In this document: positions 34,081 through 42,532 of the stretch, in pieces
Layout of the letters: each line of letters opens with the position of its first letter
How positions within the stretch are numbered: position 1 is the first letter of the stretch
NCBI GenBank assembly: GCA_017524725.1
Contig: JAFXUZ010000013.1
Span: forward strand, 1-64,000
Origin: Clostridia bacterium
GTDB lineage: Bacteria; Bacillota; Clostridia; Christensenellales; Aristaeellaceae
Length of the DNA: 64,000 nt
Direction of reading: 5' to 3'
The notes under the pieces: model-generated
The model's database searches: none
What the model saw: the letters and a program-made list of their open reading frames with translations, nothing else
What the model was told of the DNA's origin: nothing
Program-made: the position numbers and the translations under genes

Positions 34081-35790
34081 TCACCGCCCCGGTGCATAGA
34101 CGCTGTCCTCCCTGAGCACCAGGTCCCGGATGTCGTCCCGCCGCGCCTCCGGGGCCCGGGCGGTCTCCACCGTCATCCCCGCGTCCATGGCAAGGAACAG
34201 TTGGGCTACCCGGACCGCACCCGCAAACTGCAGGTGGCTGTCGTCCCTCAGGCCCTCGGGATAGTTTCTGTTCCCCGCGGGAACGTGGCAGAACAGCCTC
34301 GCGGTGCCCTCCGGCCCTTCCTTTTCGAACATCGCCATGGTGGCCGCCTCCAGGTCCAGGCATTTGACGCCGCATTTGGACGCCAGGTCCCGCATGGCCG
34401 CGGGATAATCCCCGTGGGTGTACATAAGGCGGCCGTCGGGGCCGTAATGCCGCCGTGCAACGGGCGTTGCCAGCACCGCTTCCGCCCCCTGTCTGCGGGC
34501 CGCGTCCAGGTACATGCCGAGATATTCGGGGAAGGTGACCCGGGGAGAGGTATACCTCAGGGGATCGCTTTTTTCGTCGTTGTGGCTGAAGGAGACGATC
34601 AGCCTGTCCCCCGGCCTTAAGCACAGTTCGATAAAGCCCAGGCGCTTTTCGGCGATGAAGCTTTTGCTGGACCTGCCGTTCACCGCGCAGTTCTCCACGT
34701 ACACGTTTTCCGGGACCAGCTTTTTGAGCGCCTGTCCCCAGCCCGTCATCGGGCAGGACTCCTCCCCGTAGTCCGCCATGGTGGAATCTCCGCACAGGTA
34801 CCAGGTAGGCACGCGCCTGTCCGGCCGCCAGTCGTCAAACCCGCCGATGACCTGCCTGAGCGTCACCGCCGCGGCCTCTTCGTCCGTCATGCGCTTCTGC
34901 CTGGGATGCCTGGTCTCCTGCGACGCGGGGGCGCCCCGGGTGCGCCATTCGCCATACCTTTCGGTGACCGGCCTTTTTTCGTCCCAGTCCAGAAAGCCCC
35001 GGGGGGATACGTGTTCGTCCATTTCGCATTCCAGGAACAGCGTCCTGGCAAAGGAGCGCCACGGCCTGCCCAGGTAGGCCTGCCCCTCGCCGCATTCCCC
35101 TGTCAGGACGCAGTTGTGGAACACCATGCCCCAGGGCTGTTTTTCCGGGGTGTTGGCCGCCGTATACATCCCGCCGCGGGCGTTCATGTAGAGGGTGCAC
35201 CCCTCGAACCAGCAGCGATAGGGCCCGAAGATAAAATCCACGTCCCCGCGGATGAAGCAGTTTTCAAAATACTGGCGGGCCTGGGTGGGCGGGCAGTCCC
35301 CGCAGCTCTCCACGCACTGGGCGGTGCTTGCCCTGGGGAAGATCTCCTTTTCCACCTTGGGCATGGTGGGGCCGCAGAACAGGGTATCCTGGGCGGCGAT
35401 CAGGCGGCAGTTGCGCCACACGCCCCTGTCCCCCGCCGCGTATACCGCCACGGCCTGGCCCACAACACTCCCGTCCCCGGCGTCGTTGCGGACGGTCAGG
35501 TTCTCCACCTCCACGTTGCGCCCGGTCACGATCATCGTAAAGGACAGGAAAGTCCCTTTTTCCTTCCCGTCCGGCCCCAGGTCCCTGGCACAGGCTGAAT
35601 TGGTGATCACCGTCCGGTCCCGATCTTCGCCCACGATGCGGATATTGTCCTTGTTGACCACGACGCGCTCATGGTATTCGTCCATCCTGACCAGCAGGAT
35701 GGTCGGGGCGCGCTCCGATGTGTCGACGGCGTCAACAGCCGCCTGGATGGATGTAAAGTCCCCGCTCCCGTCCCTGGCTATGATATACAT
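34081..35790 (-). CDS. Pectin methylesterase fused to an SGNH (rhamnogalacturonan acetylesterase-like) domain
   Basis: A 569-residue two-domain enzyme with no signal peptide. Residues of about 1-300 are a pectinesterase beta-helix: DGSGDFTSIQAAVDAV at the start, AVYAAGDRGVWRNCRLIAAQ with the catalytic-region glutamine, GDVDFIFGPY with the catalytic aspartate, and YLGRPWRSF with the substrate arginine. Residues of about 325-569 are an SGNH hydrolase of the CE12 type: LCGDSTMADY (nucleophile serine), GWGQALKK, NGRSSKSF, SHNDE and a final DDSHLQ with the Asp/His pair. It would remove methyl and acetyl groups from imported pectic oligomers in the cytoplasm. Six bases separate it from the upstream SGNH gene. 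The fusion explains why two esterase steps can share one polypeptide. Confidence 0.88.
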   Translation of the reverse strand: MYIIARDGSGDFTSIQAAVDAVDTSERAPTILLVRMDEYHERVVVNKDNIRIVGEDRDRTVITNSACARDLGPDGKEKGTFLSFTMIVTGRNVEVENLTVRNDAGDGSVVGQAVAVYAAGDRGVWRNCRLIAAQDTLFCGPTMPKVEKEIFPRASTAQCVESCGDCPPTQARQYFENCFIRGDVDFIFGPYRCWFEGCTLYMNARGGMYTAANTPEKQPWGMVFHNCVLTGECGEGQAYLGRPWRSFARTLFLECEMDEHVSPRGFLDWDEKRPVTERYGEWRTRGAPASQETRHPRQKRMTDEEAAAVTLRQVIGGFDDWRPDRRVPTWYLCGDSTMADYGEESCPMTGWGQALKKLVPENVYVENCAVNGRSSKSFIAEKRLGFIELCLRPGDRLIVSFSHNDEKSDPLRYTSPRVTFPEYLGMYLDAARRQGAEAVLATPVARRHYGPDGRLMYTHGDYPAAMRDLASKCGVKCLDLEAATMAMFEKEGPEGTARLFCHVPAGNRNYPEGLRDDSHLQFAGAVRVAQLFLAMDAGMTVETARAPEARRDDIRDLVLREDSVYAPGR

Positions 35791-35795
35791 ATCCG

Positions 35796-36449
35796 TTATC
35801 CTCCCGGCAAAAGCCCCGATTTTTTCAGTTCCGCAGCGGCAGCCCCGGCGAAGGCTACGGCTCCCGCCAGCCGTGTGTGCGCGTCGTCCTCCCGGCCTGA
35901 GATAAAGCGCGGGAACACCCCTTCGGGAAGATGCATGTACAGCCGTTTGCTTTTTTCCTCCCCCATTTCCTCAACGATCCTGTGGCTTTCAAGGTACATA
36001 TCGATCAGCGGCAGCCTGCGCGTCATGGCCAGGGTGCGGACCGCCTCGGGATAATCCCCGTGGGACTCCTCCAGCTTTCCCTGCCGCCAGGTCCTCAGGC
36101 AGACCGGTGTCAGGAGCACCGGGACCGCCCCGTGCATCAGGGCCGTGTCCGCAAAGATCGAAAGCGTATTGGTATACGAGGTCCAGGGATCGGTATGCCG
36201 CCATACGAGATCGCTTTCGTCGTTGTGGGCAAACTGGATCATCAGAAGGTCGTCCGGGGCGATCTGCGTCTCGATCTTCTGAAGCCTGCCCTCGTAAATA
36301 AAGGATTTGGAGCTCCTGCCGGCAAAAGAGCGGTTCTCCACCCGTACTCCGGGAAGAAAGCGTGCGAGCGCCTGCCCCCAGCCCGTCATCGGCGCGTCCC
36401 ATACCGAATAACTCGCCGCCGTGGAATCCCCGCAGATATAGACAGTCAT
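35796..36449 (-). CDS. SGNH esterase, rhamnogalacturonan acetylesterase type
   Basis: A 217-residue cytoplasmic CE12-like esterase. Motifs are ICGDSTAASY (serine block), MTGWGQALARF, RSFAGRSSKSF (glycine block), IQFAHNDES (asparagine block) and DDAHTRLAGA near the end (Asp/His). It resembles Bacillus YesT/YesY, which deacetylate rhamnogalacturonan fragments. The start at 36449 has GAGGTGGG upstream; the longer open frame overlaps the Nudix gene antiparallel to sense and is not used. It is a likely paralogue of the C-terminal half of the neighbouring fusion enzyme. Confidence 0.88.
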   Translation of the reverse strand: MTVYICGDSTAASYSVWDAPMTGWGQALARFLPGVRVENRSFAGRSSKSFIYEGRLQKIETQIAPDDLLMIQFAHNDESDLVWRHTDPWTSYTNTLSIFADTALMHGAVPVLLTPVCLRTWRQGKLEESHGDYPEAVRTLAMTRRLPLIDMYLESHRIVEEMGEEKSKRLYMHLPEGVFPRFISGREDDAHTRLAGAVAFAGAAAAELKKSGLLPGG

Positions 36450-36480
36450 GTTCCCACCTCCGTCGATCATGTCATCCGGG

Positions 36481-36987
36481 TCACTCCCAGGGATAAGACC
36501 CGGTAAAGTAGCCCTCCAGGAACCTTTGGGCCAGGGAATCCGGGCGCACGTTCTCCCTCGCCTCTTTTTCACCGAACCACCGCCAGTCGTCCACCTCTTT
36601 GTTGGGGCGCACCCCGAGGCTGTCGGCCTGCGCTTCAAAATTGAGCATCAGCGTGTTGGACGGCGCAAAATAATGGCTGCGGTTGAACTTAAGTTTCAGG
36701 ACCCCGAGGCCCAGTTCCTCCCGGATCTCCCTGCGGACCGCGCTCTCCGCGTCCTCGCCCCGGTTGATGTATCCCGCAGGCAGGATCCAGGTTTTCCGCC
36801 CGTACTGCCGGATCAGCAGGTATTGTTTCCTGTCCGGGGAAACCAGCACCATGCTCACCGCCGTGGAAAACACCGGGAAACGCCAGTCCCCGCATTTTTC
36901 GCAGAAGGGTACCTCTGTCTCCTCGTCGGGATGGTATTTCATCGTAAGCTTCGTCCCGCAGGCCATACAGTGCTTCATTTCGCTCAT
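36481..36987 (-). CDS. Nudix hydrolase with zinc ribbon (NudC-like)
   Basis: A 168-residue protein. A small zinc ribbon (CMACGTKL and CEKCGDWRFP) precedes the Nudix domain, as in NADH pyrophosphatase NudC, but the N-terminal NudC domain is missing. The Nudix box GYINRGEDAESAVRREIREE-L fits GxxxxxExxxxxxxREUxEEL and contains the metal-binding glutamates. It would hydrolyse a nucleoside diphosphate linked to another moiety; the substrate is not known. It lies between two pectin genes on the same strand with short gaps, so co-transcription is likely. A link to sugar nucleotides or NAD turnover is inference. Confidence 0.85.
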   Translation of the reverse strand: MSEMKHCMACGTKLTMKYHPDEETEVPFCEKCGDWRFPVFSTAVSMVLVSPDRKQYLLIRQYGRKTWILPAGYINRGEDAESAVRREIREELGLGVLKLKFNRSHYFAPSNTLMLNFEAQADSLGVRPNKEVDDWRWFGEKEARENVRPDSLAQRFLEGYFTGSYPWE

Positions 36988-37019
36988 CGTTTTCCCTTTC
37001 CGGCTGCGATCACCGTTTT

Positions 37020-39443
37020 TCAGCGCACCTCGCCCCAGTCCATGTCCGGCCCGTAATAAAAGGACGGATACCCGGTCTGGTTGTAGCAGTTGTTCTGCCA
37101 GGCAATGGAGGAGCGGTACTGAAGGTCCTGCATCATGGTGAACAGCTTGTGGTCCGTCACCTCGGTATTCATGTAGATGCGGATAAAGCGGTCGTCCTCG
37201 GTGCGCAGGATCAGGTTTTCCCTGAAGTCCCCCAGCACGTCGGCCACAAGGCACGGGTTGCCCTTGGTATGGTTGTTGGTCAGCGTGCCCTCGGGGGCGA
37301 GCATCACGCCGTGCACGATGTCGTTGACCGCGCCCCTCTGCTTTTCCCCGTCGGCGTAATTGAAATCGATCACCTGGGTGGTCATGTCCGCCGCCCAGCG
37401 GATGCCCTGGTTGGTGCCGGGGGCTTTGATGCCCAGGTCCCGCCCTTTGCAGTCGAACACCCGCCCGTCGGCCCACACCTGCCAGCCGCGGACCTCCGGA
37501 CAGATCTTCCCGATCATGCAGCGCCCAAGGTCACATTCCGCGTATTCACCGAAGAACACCTTCCCCGTGGCCGCGTCCCTGAGGGCCCAGCCGTAGGGAG
37601 CGTGCCGGGCGCCTTCGAACACGTTGAATATCTGGTAGCCCGGCCGGTCCGGGTCGATCTTGGCCACATGGAAGCTGTCCCCGTGGCCGAGCTTTGCGCG
37701 CCTTCCGTCCGGAAGACGGTCATAACTGGAGTACAGAAGGCTTCCGTCGTGGTCCAGCACCGCCGCGCCGTAGACCACCTCCTGCCTCCCGTCCCCGTCC
37801 ACATCGGCAGTGGACAGGCTGTGGTTGCCCTGGCCGGCGAAGGTGCCGTACTCCCCGTCCCTTCCTTCCAGGCTGTGGGCCGCACAGTTGAAGGGATTGT
37901 CCATCACCGGATACCCGCTGTCCGCCTTCCATTCCAGCCTGAACCGTCCTTCAAAAAAGCTGTAGGCGGCCACCGCCGAGCGGGTGTAGTATCCCCGGCC
38001 CATGATCAGGTAAGGCCTCTCCCCGTCCAGGTAAGCCGCCCCTGCCAGAAACCTGTCCACCCGGTTGCATGGCTCGATGCGCCGCATGGCGTAATCGCCC
38101 CACATCAGCCCATCGTCGTCCCTGGGGAAGGGGAAGGGGATCGTTTCCATTTCCTCCCCCATGCCCGAAAACATGGTCAGGTACTCCGGGCCTTCGTAAA
38201 TGAAGCCCTCGAAATTCCCAAGGTCGTTGCGGGGGCTGCGGGAAGGCGCGAAAACGCCGATAAAATAGTCGGTGATTTCGGCGGCGTCCTCCCGGGAAAG
38301 GGGATAAGCGTACTTTTCCTCCAGGCCGAAGCATGTTTCCGCTTTTTTCGGCCAGTGCCCCGCGATGACCTCCGGATGGGAGTGCCAGTTCATGAAGGTA
38401 CGGATCATATGCTCCCGGTAATCTTCCGCGGAGCACACATAATCGTCATCGTGCGTCACGCCGCGTTTCACATCTTCTTCGGGCAGGGTGATGTACTTTT
38501 CCCACAGGACGGTCCCGTCGGGGGCATACCGCGTCATGCGGGTGCCCGGCGCGGTCTTGACCGCCATCTCGGCCTTGCCGTCCAGGTCAAAATCCATCAC
38601 GATGAACTGGGTGTAATGGGCGCCGGCGCGGATGTTGGGGCCCATGTCCAGCCGCCACAAAAGCACGCCCTCCCGGGTAAAGCAGTCGATGAGGCACCTG
38701 CCGGTATATCCCTTCTGGCTGACGTCATGGGCGTTGGACGGATCCCACTTGAGGAAATACTCGTACTCCCCGTCGCCGTCCACGTCGCCGACGCTCATGT
38801 CGTTGGCGTGGTATTCGAATTTTTCTCCTGCGGGCGTTACGCCGCCCTCCGGGCGTTTCAGGGGGATCTCCAGGTAGTTTTTGCCGCTTTTCCAGGGCTT
38901 CACCGCTTCCGAAAGCTTATCCTGCTCCCCGGTCTCCGGGTCCATGGCCGCCACCCGGTAACTGTCCCCTGGGCCTCCCTCCGGATCCAGGTAATTGGTG
39001 CTGTCGGTCACAAGGGCGATCTTGCGGCCGTTCCGGTACACGCGGAACACCTTGCCCGTCAGGCCCCTCGCATTGTGCCCGCGCCATTCGGACCTGAGGA
39101 AACGCCAGCTCAGGAATACCCCGTCCGCCGTCATGCAGGCGGCCAGGCCCCGGCCGAGGCGCTCATAGCACGGGCGGAAGAACTTCTTCACCGGGCTCTG
39201 TGCCATGCCGGAGGAGGCGATCACCCTGCCTTCGCCGTCCAGGGCCTGGGCCCTGAAATAATGGGGAACATGGGTCGTTTTCGATATTTCGGCACTGAGG
39301 CCGTCCGTTTCCAGGAGAGGGATGTATTCCATCTCCTCCCGGGGCGAATCGGTCCACAGCAGGCGGTAGGAAACCGCTCCGGGAACGCCGTCCCAGGCAA
39401 GCGAGATCTTTTCCTCTTCGGCGCGTTCGATCCTGATATCCAT
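37020..39443 (-). CDS. Rhamnogalacturonan lyase, polysaccharide lyase family 11 (YesW/YesX type)
   Basis: An 807-residue enzyme that cleaves the rhamnogalacturonan I backbone by beta-elimination. An N-terminal fibronectin-III-like domain spans about residues 1-90. The eight-bladed propeller of PL11 follows, with calcium-binding loops DVDGDGEYEYFLKWDPSN, FDLDGKAEMAVKTAPG and ADVDGDGRQEVVYGA. No signal peptide is seen, so it acts inside the cell on imported fragments, in contrast to exported YesW. The ATG follows AAGGAG; a promoter lies at 39506-39535. First gene of the pectin unit. Confidence 0.92.
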   Translation of the reverse strand: MDIRIERAEEEKISLAWDGVPGAVSYRLLWTDSPREEMEYIPLLETDGLSAEISKTTHVPHYFRAQALDGEGRVIASSGMAQSPVKKFFRPCYERLGRGLAACMTADGVFLSWRFLRSEWRGHNARGLTGKVFRVYRNGRKIALVTDSTNYLDPEGGPGDSYRVAAMDPETGEQDKLSEAVKPWKSGKNYLEIPLKRPEGGVTPAGEKFEYHANDMSVGDVDGDGEYEYFLKWDPSNAHDVSQKGYTGRCLIDCFTREGVLLWRLDMGPNIRAGAHYTQFIVMDFDLDGKAEMAVKTAPGTRMTRYAPDGTVLWEKYITLPEEDVKRGVTHDDDYVCSAEDYREHMIRTFMNWHSHPEVIAGHWPKKAETCFGLEEKYAYPLSREDAAEITDYFIGVFAPSRSPRNDLGNFEGFIYEGPEYLTMFSGMGEEMETIPFPFPRDDDGLMWGDYAMRRIEPCNRVDRFLAGAAYLDGERPYLIMGRGYYTRSAVAAYSFFEGRFRLEWKADSGYPVMDNPFNCAAHSLEGRDGEYGTFAGQGNHSLSTADVDGDGRQEVVYGAAVLDHDGSLLYSSYDRLPDGRRAKLGHGDSFHVAKIDPDRPGYQIFNVFEGARHAPYGWALRDAATGKVFFGEYAECDLGRCMIGKICPEVRGWQVWADGRVFDCKGRDLGIKAPGTNQGIRWAADMTTQVIDFNYADGEKQRGAVNDIVHGVMLAPEGTLTNNHTKGNPCLVADVLGDFRENLILRTEDDRFIRIYMNTEVTDHKLFTMMQDLQYRSSIAWQNNCYNQTGYPSFYYGPDMDWGEVR

Positions 39444-39505
39444 ATCGAAGGGCTCCTTTTTCCGTTTCGATTCTTTCCCGCCCTTCCGGGCGGCTATTCC
39501 CCTGC

Positions 39506-39535
39506 ATTATAAAACGATATGGCTCCCCGCGGCAA
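39506..39535 (-). promoter_or_regulatory. Promoter of the rhamnogalacturonan lyase unit
   Basis: TTGCCG and TATAAT separated by 18 bases on the minus strand, about 65 bases before the lyase ATG. The 39444-39758 gap otherwise holds only the divergent malic enzyme promoter and AT-rich spacer. Confidence 0.55.
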
Positions 39536-39684
39536 GGGTTCACCCGCCCTGCGCAAAAAAACAGTCCGGCAGGCCGGGCCAGTTTCACCCGATGCGGAGA
39601 CGAAAACAATTCCGGATATATCATAAAACAGCAGCATAAAGCATAATTTGCTCACAAAATCATATAAAAATGTAAAATCAGGTC

Positions 39685-39713
39685 TTGCTTTTTCCGATCA
39701 AATCAAATAGGAT
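39685..39713 (+). promoter_or_regulatory. Probable promoter of the malic enzyme unit
   Basis: TTGCTT and TAGGAT separated by 17 bases, 46 bases before the malic enzyme ATG. Confidence 0.4.
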
Positions 39714-39758
39714 ATAAGTACCTGGAAAAACAAAAAAATGATCAAGGGGGAAATCATT

Positions 39759-40928
39759 ATGAATTACGCGGAAGAATCCTTACGTCTGCATGAGGAGTGG
39801 CAGGGGAAGATCGAGGTCGTTTCCCGTGTCCCGGTAAAGAATAAGGAGGACCTTTCCCTGGCATACACGCCCGGCGTCGCCCAGCCCTGCCTGGAGATCC
39901 AGAAGGATTACGACAAATCCTTCACCCTGACCCGCCGCCACAACATGGTCGCGGTCATCACCGACGGCACCGCCGTATTGGGCCTGGGCGATATCGGTCC
40001 CGAGGCCGGCATGCCGGTCATGGAGGGCAAATGTGCCCTGTTCAAGGCCTTCGGCGACGTGGACGCTTTCCCCATCTGCATCCGCTCCAAGGACGTGGAC
40101 GAGATCGTCCGCACCGTTTACCTGATCTCCGGCTCCTTCGGCGGCATCAACCTGGAGGACATCGCCGCCCCCCGCTGCTTTGAGATCGAGCGCCGCCTGA
40201 AGGAGATCTGCGATATCCCCGTCTTCCACGACGACCAGCACGGCACCGCCGTGGTGGTGGGCGCCGCCCTGATCAACGCCCTGCGGGTGGTGAAGAAGGA
40301 CATCGGCGAGGCGAAGGTCGTCATCAACGGCGCGGGCTCCGCCGGCATCGCCATCGGCAAGCACCTGATGAACCTGGGCGTGAAGCACCTGAAGATGGTG
40401 GACCGCTTCGGCATCCTCTGCGAGGGCGAAGACATGAACCCAGCCCAGGCGGAAATGGCGAAGATCACCAATCCCGAAAAATTCTCCGGCAAACTGGCCG
40501 ACGCCATGAAGGGCGCCGACGCGTTCATCGGCGTCAGCGCGCCCCATATCGTTTCCAGGGAAATGGTCCAGTCCATGGCCCCCGGCGCCATCGTGTTCCC
40601 GATGGCCAACCCCGTTCCCGAGATCGAGCCGGACGAGGCCAAGGCCGCCGGAGCCGCCGTGGTCGGCACCGGCCGCAGCGACCATCCCAACCAGATCAAC
40701 AACGTGATGTGCTTCCCCGGATTGTTCCGCGGCGCCCTGGACGTGCGCGCCAGGGACATCAACGAGGCCATGAAGCAGGCTGCCTCCTTCGCCCTGGCGG
40801 ACCTGGTAGCCCCCGAAGAACTGACCGCCGATTACATCCTTCCCCTGGCCTTTGACAAGCGGATCGGCCCCGCAGTGTCCAAGGCAGTGGCCCAGGCGGC
40901 CCGTGACAGCGGCGTAGCCAGGCTGTAA
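39759..40928 (+). CDS. Malic enzyme (malate dehydrogenase, oxaloacetate-decarboxylating)
   Basis: Converts malate to pyruvate and carbon dioxide with reduction of NAD(P). The 389-residue short form is typical of Firmicutes (MalS/YtsJ group). Visible signatures are the N-terminal [16 protein letters not shown] with the catalytic tyrosine, [40 protein letters not shown] with metal ligands, and the nucleotide-binding [13 protein letters not shown]. The start at 39759 has AAGGGGG eight bases upstream; an ATG seven codons earlier does not. It is followed by a malate-type transporter, so the pair imports and oxidises malate. Confidence 0.95.
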   Translation: MNYAEESLRLHEEWQGKIEVVSRVPVKNKEDLSLAYTPGVAQPCLEIQKDYDKSFTLTRRHNMVAVITDGTAVLGLGDIGPEAGMPVMEGKCALFKAFGDVDAFPICIRSKDVDEIVRTVYLISGSFGGINLEDIAAPRCFEIERRLKEICDIPVFHDDQHGTAVVVGAALINALRVVKKDIGEAKVVINGAGSAGIAIGKHLMNLGVKHLKMVDRFGILCEGEDMNPAQAEMAKITNPEKFSGKLADAMKGADAFIGVSAPHIVSREMVQSMAPGAIVFPMANPVPEIEPDEAKAAGAAVVGTGRSDHPNQINNVMCFPGLFRGALDVRARDINEAMKQAASFALADLVAPEELTADYILPLAFDKRIGPAVSKAVAQAARDSGVARL

Positions 40929-40963
40929 CTCCCCGCCCGACGGAGACCGAGAGGAGGAATAAC

Positions 40964-42439
40964 ATGAGCAAAAAGCCCAATCCGCAGAAACAGCCGCAGA
41001 AAAATGCGCTGACCTTCTTCAACCTGCCCTGGCCCATCTTCTGCCTCATCGCCATTGTTGTCTTCGGGGCCACGTACCTGGGCGTACTGCCGACGGGCAT
41101 GACGGGCTGCTTCGTCTTCATGATCGTACTCGGCACCATCCTCGGCTGGATCGGCGACCACACCCCCATCATCAAAAGCTACCTTGGCGGCGGCGCCATC
41201 GTCTGCATCTTCGGTTCGGCGCTGCTGGTATATTTCAACCTGATCCCCAACGGCAAAATGGACCTGCCCCTCAAGAGCGGCTACAACCTGCTCGGCGGCA
41301 TCAATACATTCTTCAAGGGCGACGGCGCATTCCTTGACTGGTACATCGCCGCGCTGATTACCGGCTCCATCCTGGGCATGAACCGCAAGCTGCTGGTCAA
41401 GGCGGCCGCCCGGTATTTCCCGGCCATCTTCGGCGGCCTGATCCTGGCCTTCGCCCTGTGCATGGGCGTGGCGGCCATCATGGGCTACCCGGTCATGAAC
41501 GCCCTACTCCTCATCGCCCTGCCCATCATGGGCGGCGGCATGGGCGCCGGCGCCACCCCGCTTTCCAAGATCTTTGACACCGCCTCTTCCATGAGCGCGG
41601 ATACGGCGCTGTCCATCATGACGCCCGCCGTGGCCATCGGCAACGCCATCTCCATCGTGCTGGCCGGCGTGCTGGTCAAGGTTCTCTCCGGCGACAAATT
41701 CAACGGCCACGGCATGCTGATGAAGGCCGGCCACATGGACCCCAAGGAACTGGAGATCAGCCCCGAGATGCAGCAGAAGCGCGACCACATCCAGGTGAAA
41801 AACCTGGGCATCGGCCTTTTGACCTCCGGCGGATTCTTCGTCTTCGGCTTCATCCTCGCCGGCATCTGGAAAGCCCTGGTCCCCAGCATCACCATCCACG
41901 CCTACGCCTGGATGATCATCACCGTAGCTGTCTGCAAGATCACCAACATCGTTCCGGAAAGCATCGAGGTCGCCTGCTATCAGTGGTTCCAGTTCGTCAT
42001 GAAGAACCTGACCACCATGCTGCTGGTGGGCATCGGCATCTGCTACCTGGACATCAACACGGTGGTCTCCAGTTTCTCCATCACCTACCTCCTTTTGTGC
42101 CTGGCCACCTGTGTCGGCGCCTTCGTCGGCGCAGCCTTTATCGGCAAGCTGGTGGGCTTCTATCCCTTTGAAGCCGGCATCACCGCGGGCCTGTGCATGT
42201 CCAACATGGGCGGCACCGGCGACGTGGCGGTGCTCTCCTCCGCCGACAGGATGGAACTGATGCCCTTCGCGCAGATCTCCTCCCGCCTGGGCGGCGCGGT
42301 CATTTTGCTGCTGGCCAGTCTGATGCTGTCGGTCCTTGCCCAGTACATCGTCACCGCAAACCCCGAGGTGGTCGAGGAAGCCGTCCCGCAGGCCCTCAAC
42401 GTGGTCCGCTACGGCATGTCCGCCATGGGCCTCGGCTGA
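40964..42439 (+). CDS. 2-hydroxycarboxylate transporter (CitS/MaeN family)
   Basis: A 491-residue sodium-coupled or exchange transporter for malate or citrate. It has about eleven hydrophobic helices and the two re-entrant GGxG loops of the family: GGGMGAGATPLSKIF near residue 191 and SNMGGTGDVAVLSSADRMELMPFAQISSRLGGA, read here as two parts near residue 410. The conserved arginine region lies in QISSRLGGA. The neighbouring malic enzyme makes malate the most likely substrate. It is 35 bases from malic enzyme with GAGAGGAGG before the ATG. Confidence 0.93.
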   Translation: MSKKPNPQKQPQKNALTFFNLPWPIFCLIAIVVFGATYLGVLPTGMTGCFVFMIVLGTILGWIGDHTPIIKSYLGGGAIVCIFGSALLVYFNLIPNGKMDLPLKSGYNLLGGINTFFKGDGAFLDWYIAALITGSILGMNRKLLVKAAARYFPAIFGGLILAFALCMGVAAIMGYPVMNALLLIALPIMGGGMGAGATPLSKIFDTASSMSADTALSIMTPAVAIGNAISIVLAGVLVKVLSGDKFNGHGMLMKAGHMDPKELEISPEMQQKRDHIQVKNLGIGLLTSGGFFVFGFILAGIWKALVPSITIHAYAWMIITVAVCKITNIVPESIEVACYQWFQFVMKNLTTMLLVGIGICYLDINTVVSSFSITYLLLCLATCVGAFVGAAFIGKLVGFYPFEAGITAGLCMSNMGGTGDVAVLSSADRMELMPFAQISSRLGGAVILLLASLMLSVLAQYIVTANPEVVEEAVPQALNVVRYGMSAMGLG

Positions 42440-42451
42440 CAGACGCAACCC

Positions 42452-42510
42452 TTGACACGCTGTGCGGCGGGGACTGAAAACGTCCCCGCCGCAATGCGCG
42501 CCTGTGTCAA
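42452..42510 (+). repeat. Long stem between the transporter and the flavoprotein gene
   Basis: TGCGGCGGGGAC and GTCCCCGCCGCA form a perfect 12-bp stem around TGAAAAC. Outer arms TTGACAC and GTGTCAA extend the symmetry. No T-run follows, so it is more likely an RNA-processing, stabilising or regulator-binding element than a terminator. Confidence 0.6.
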
Positions 42511-42532
42511 AAATGAAAGGGGCATACTCACG

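Noticed and set aside
37149..39512. A 787-residue plus-strand open frame opposite the rhamnogalacturonan lyase
   Set aside because: Antisense shadow; the minus-strand frame has clear PL11 motifs and a ribosome site.
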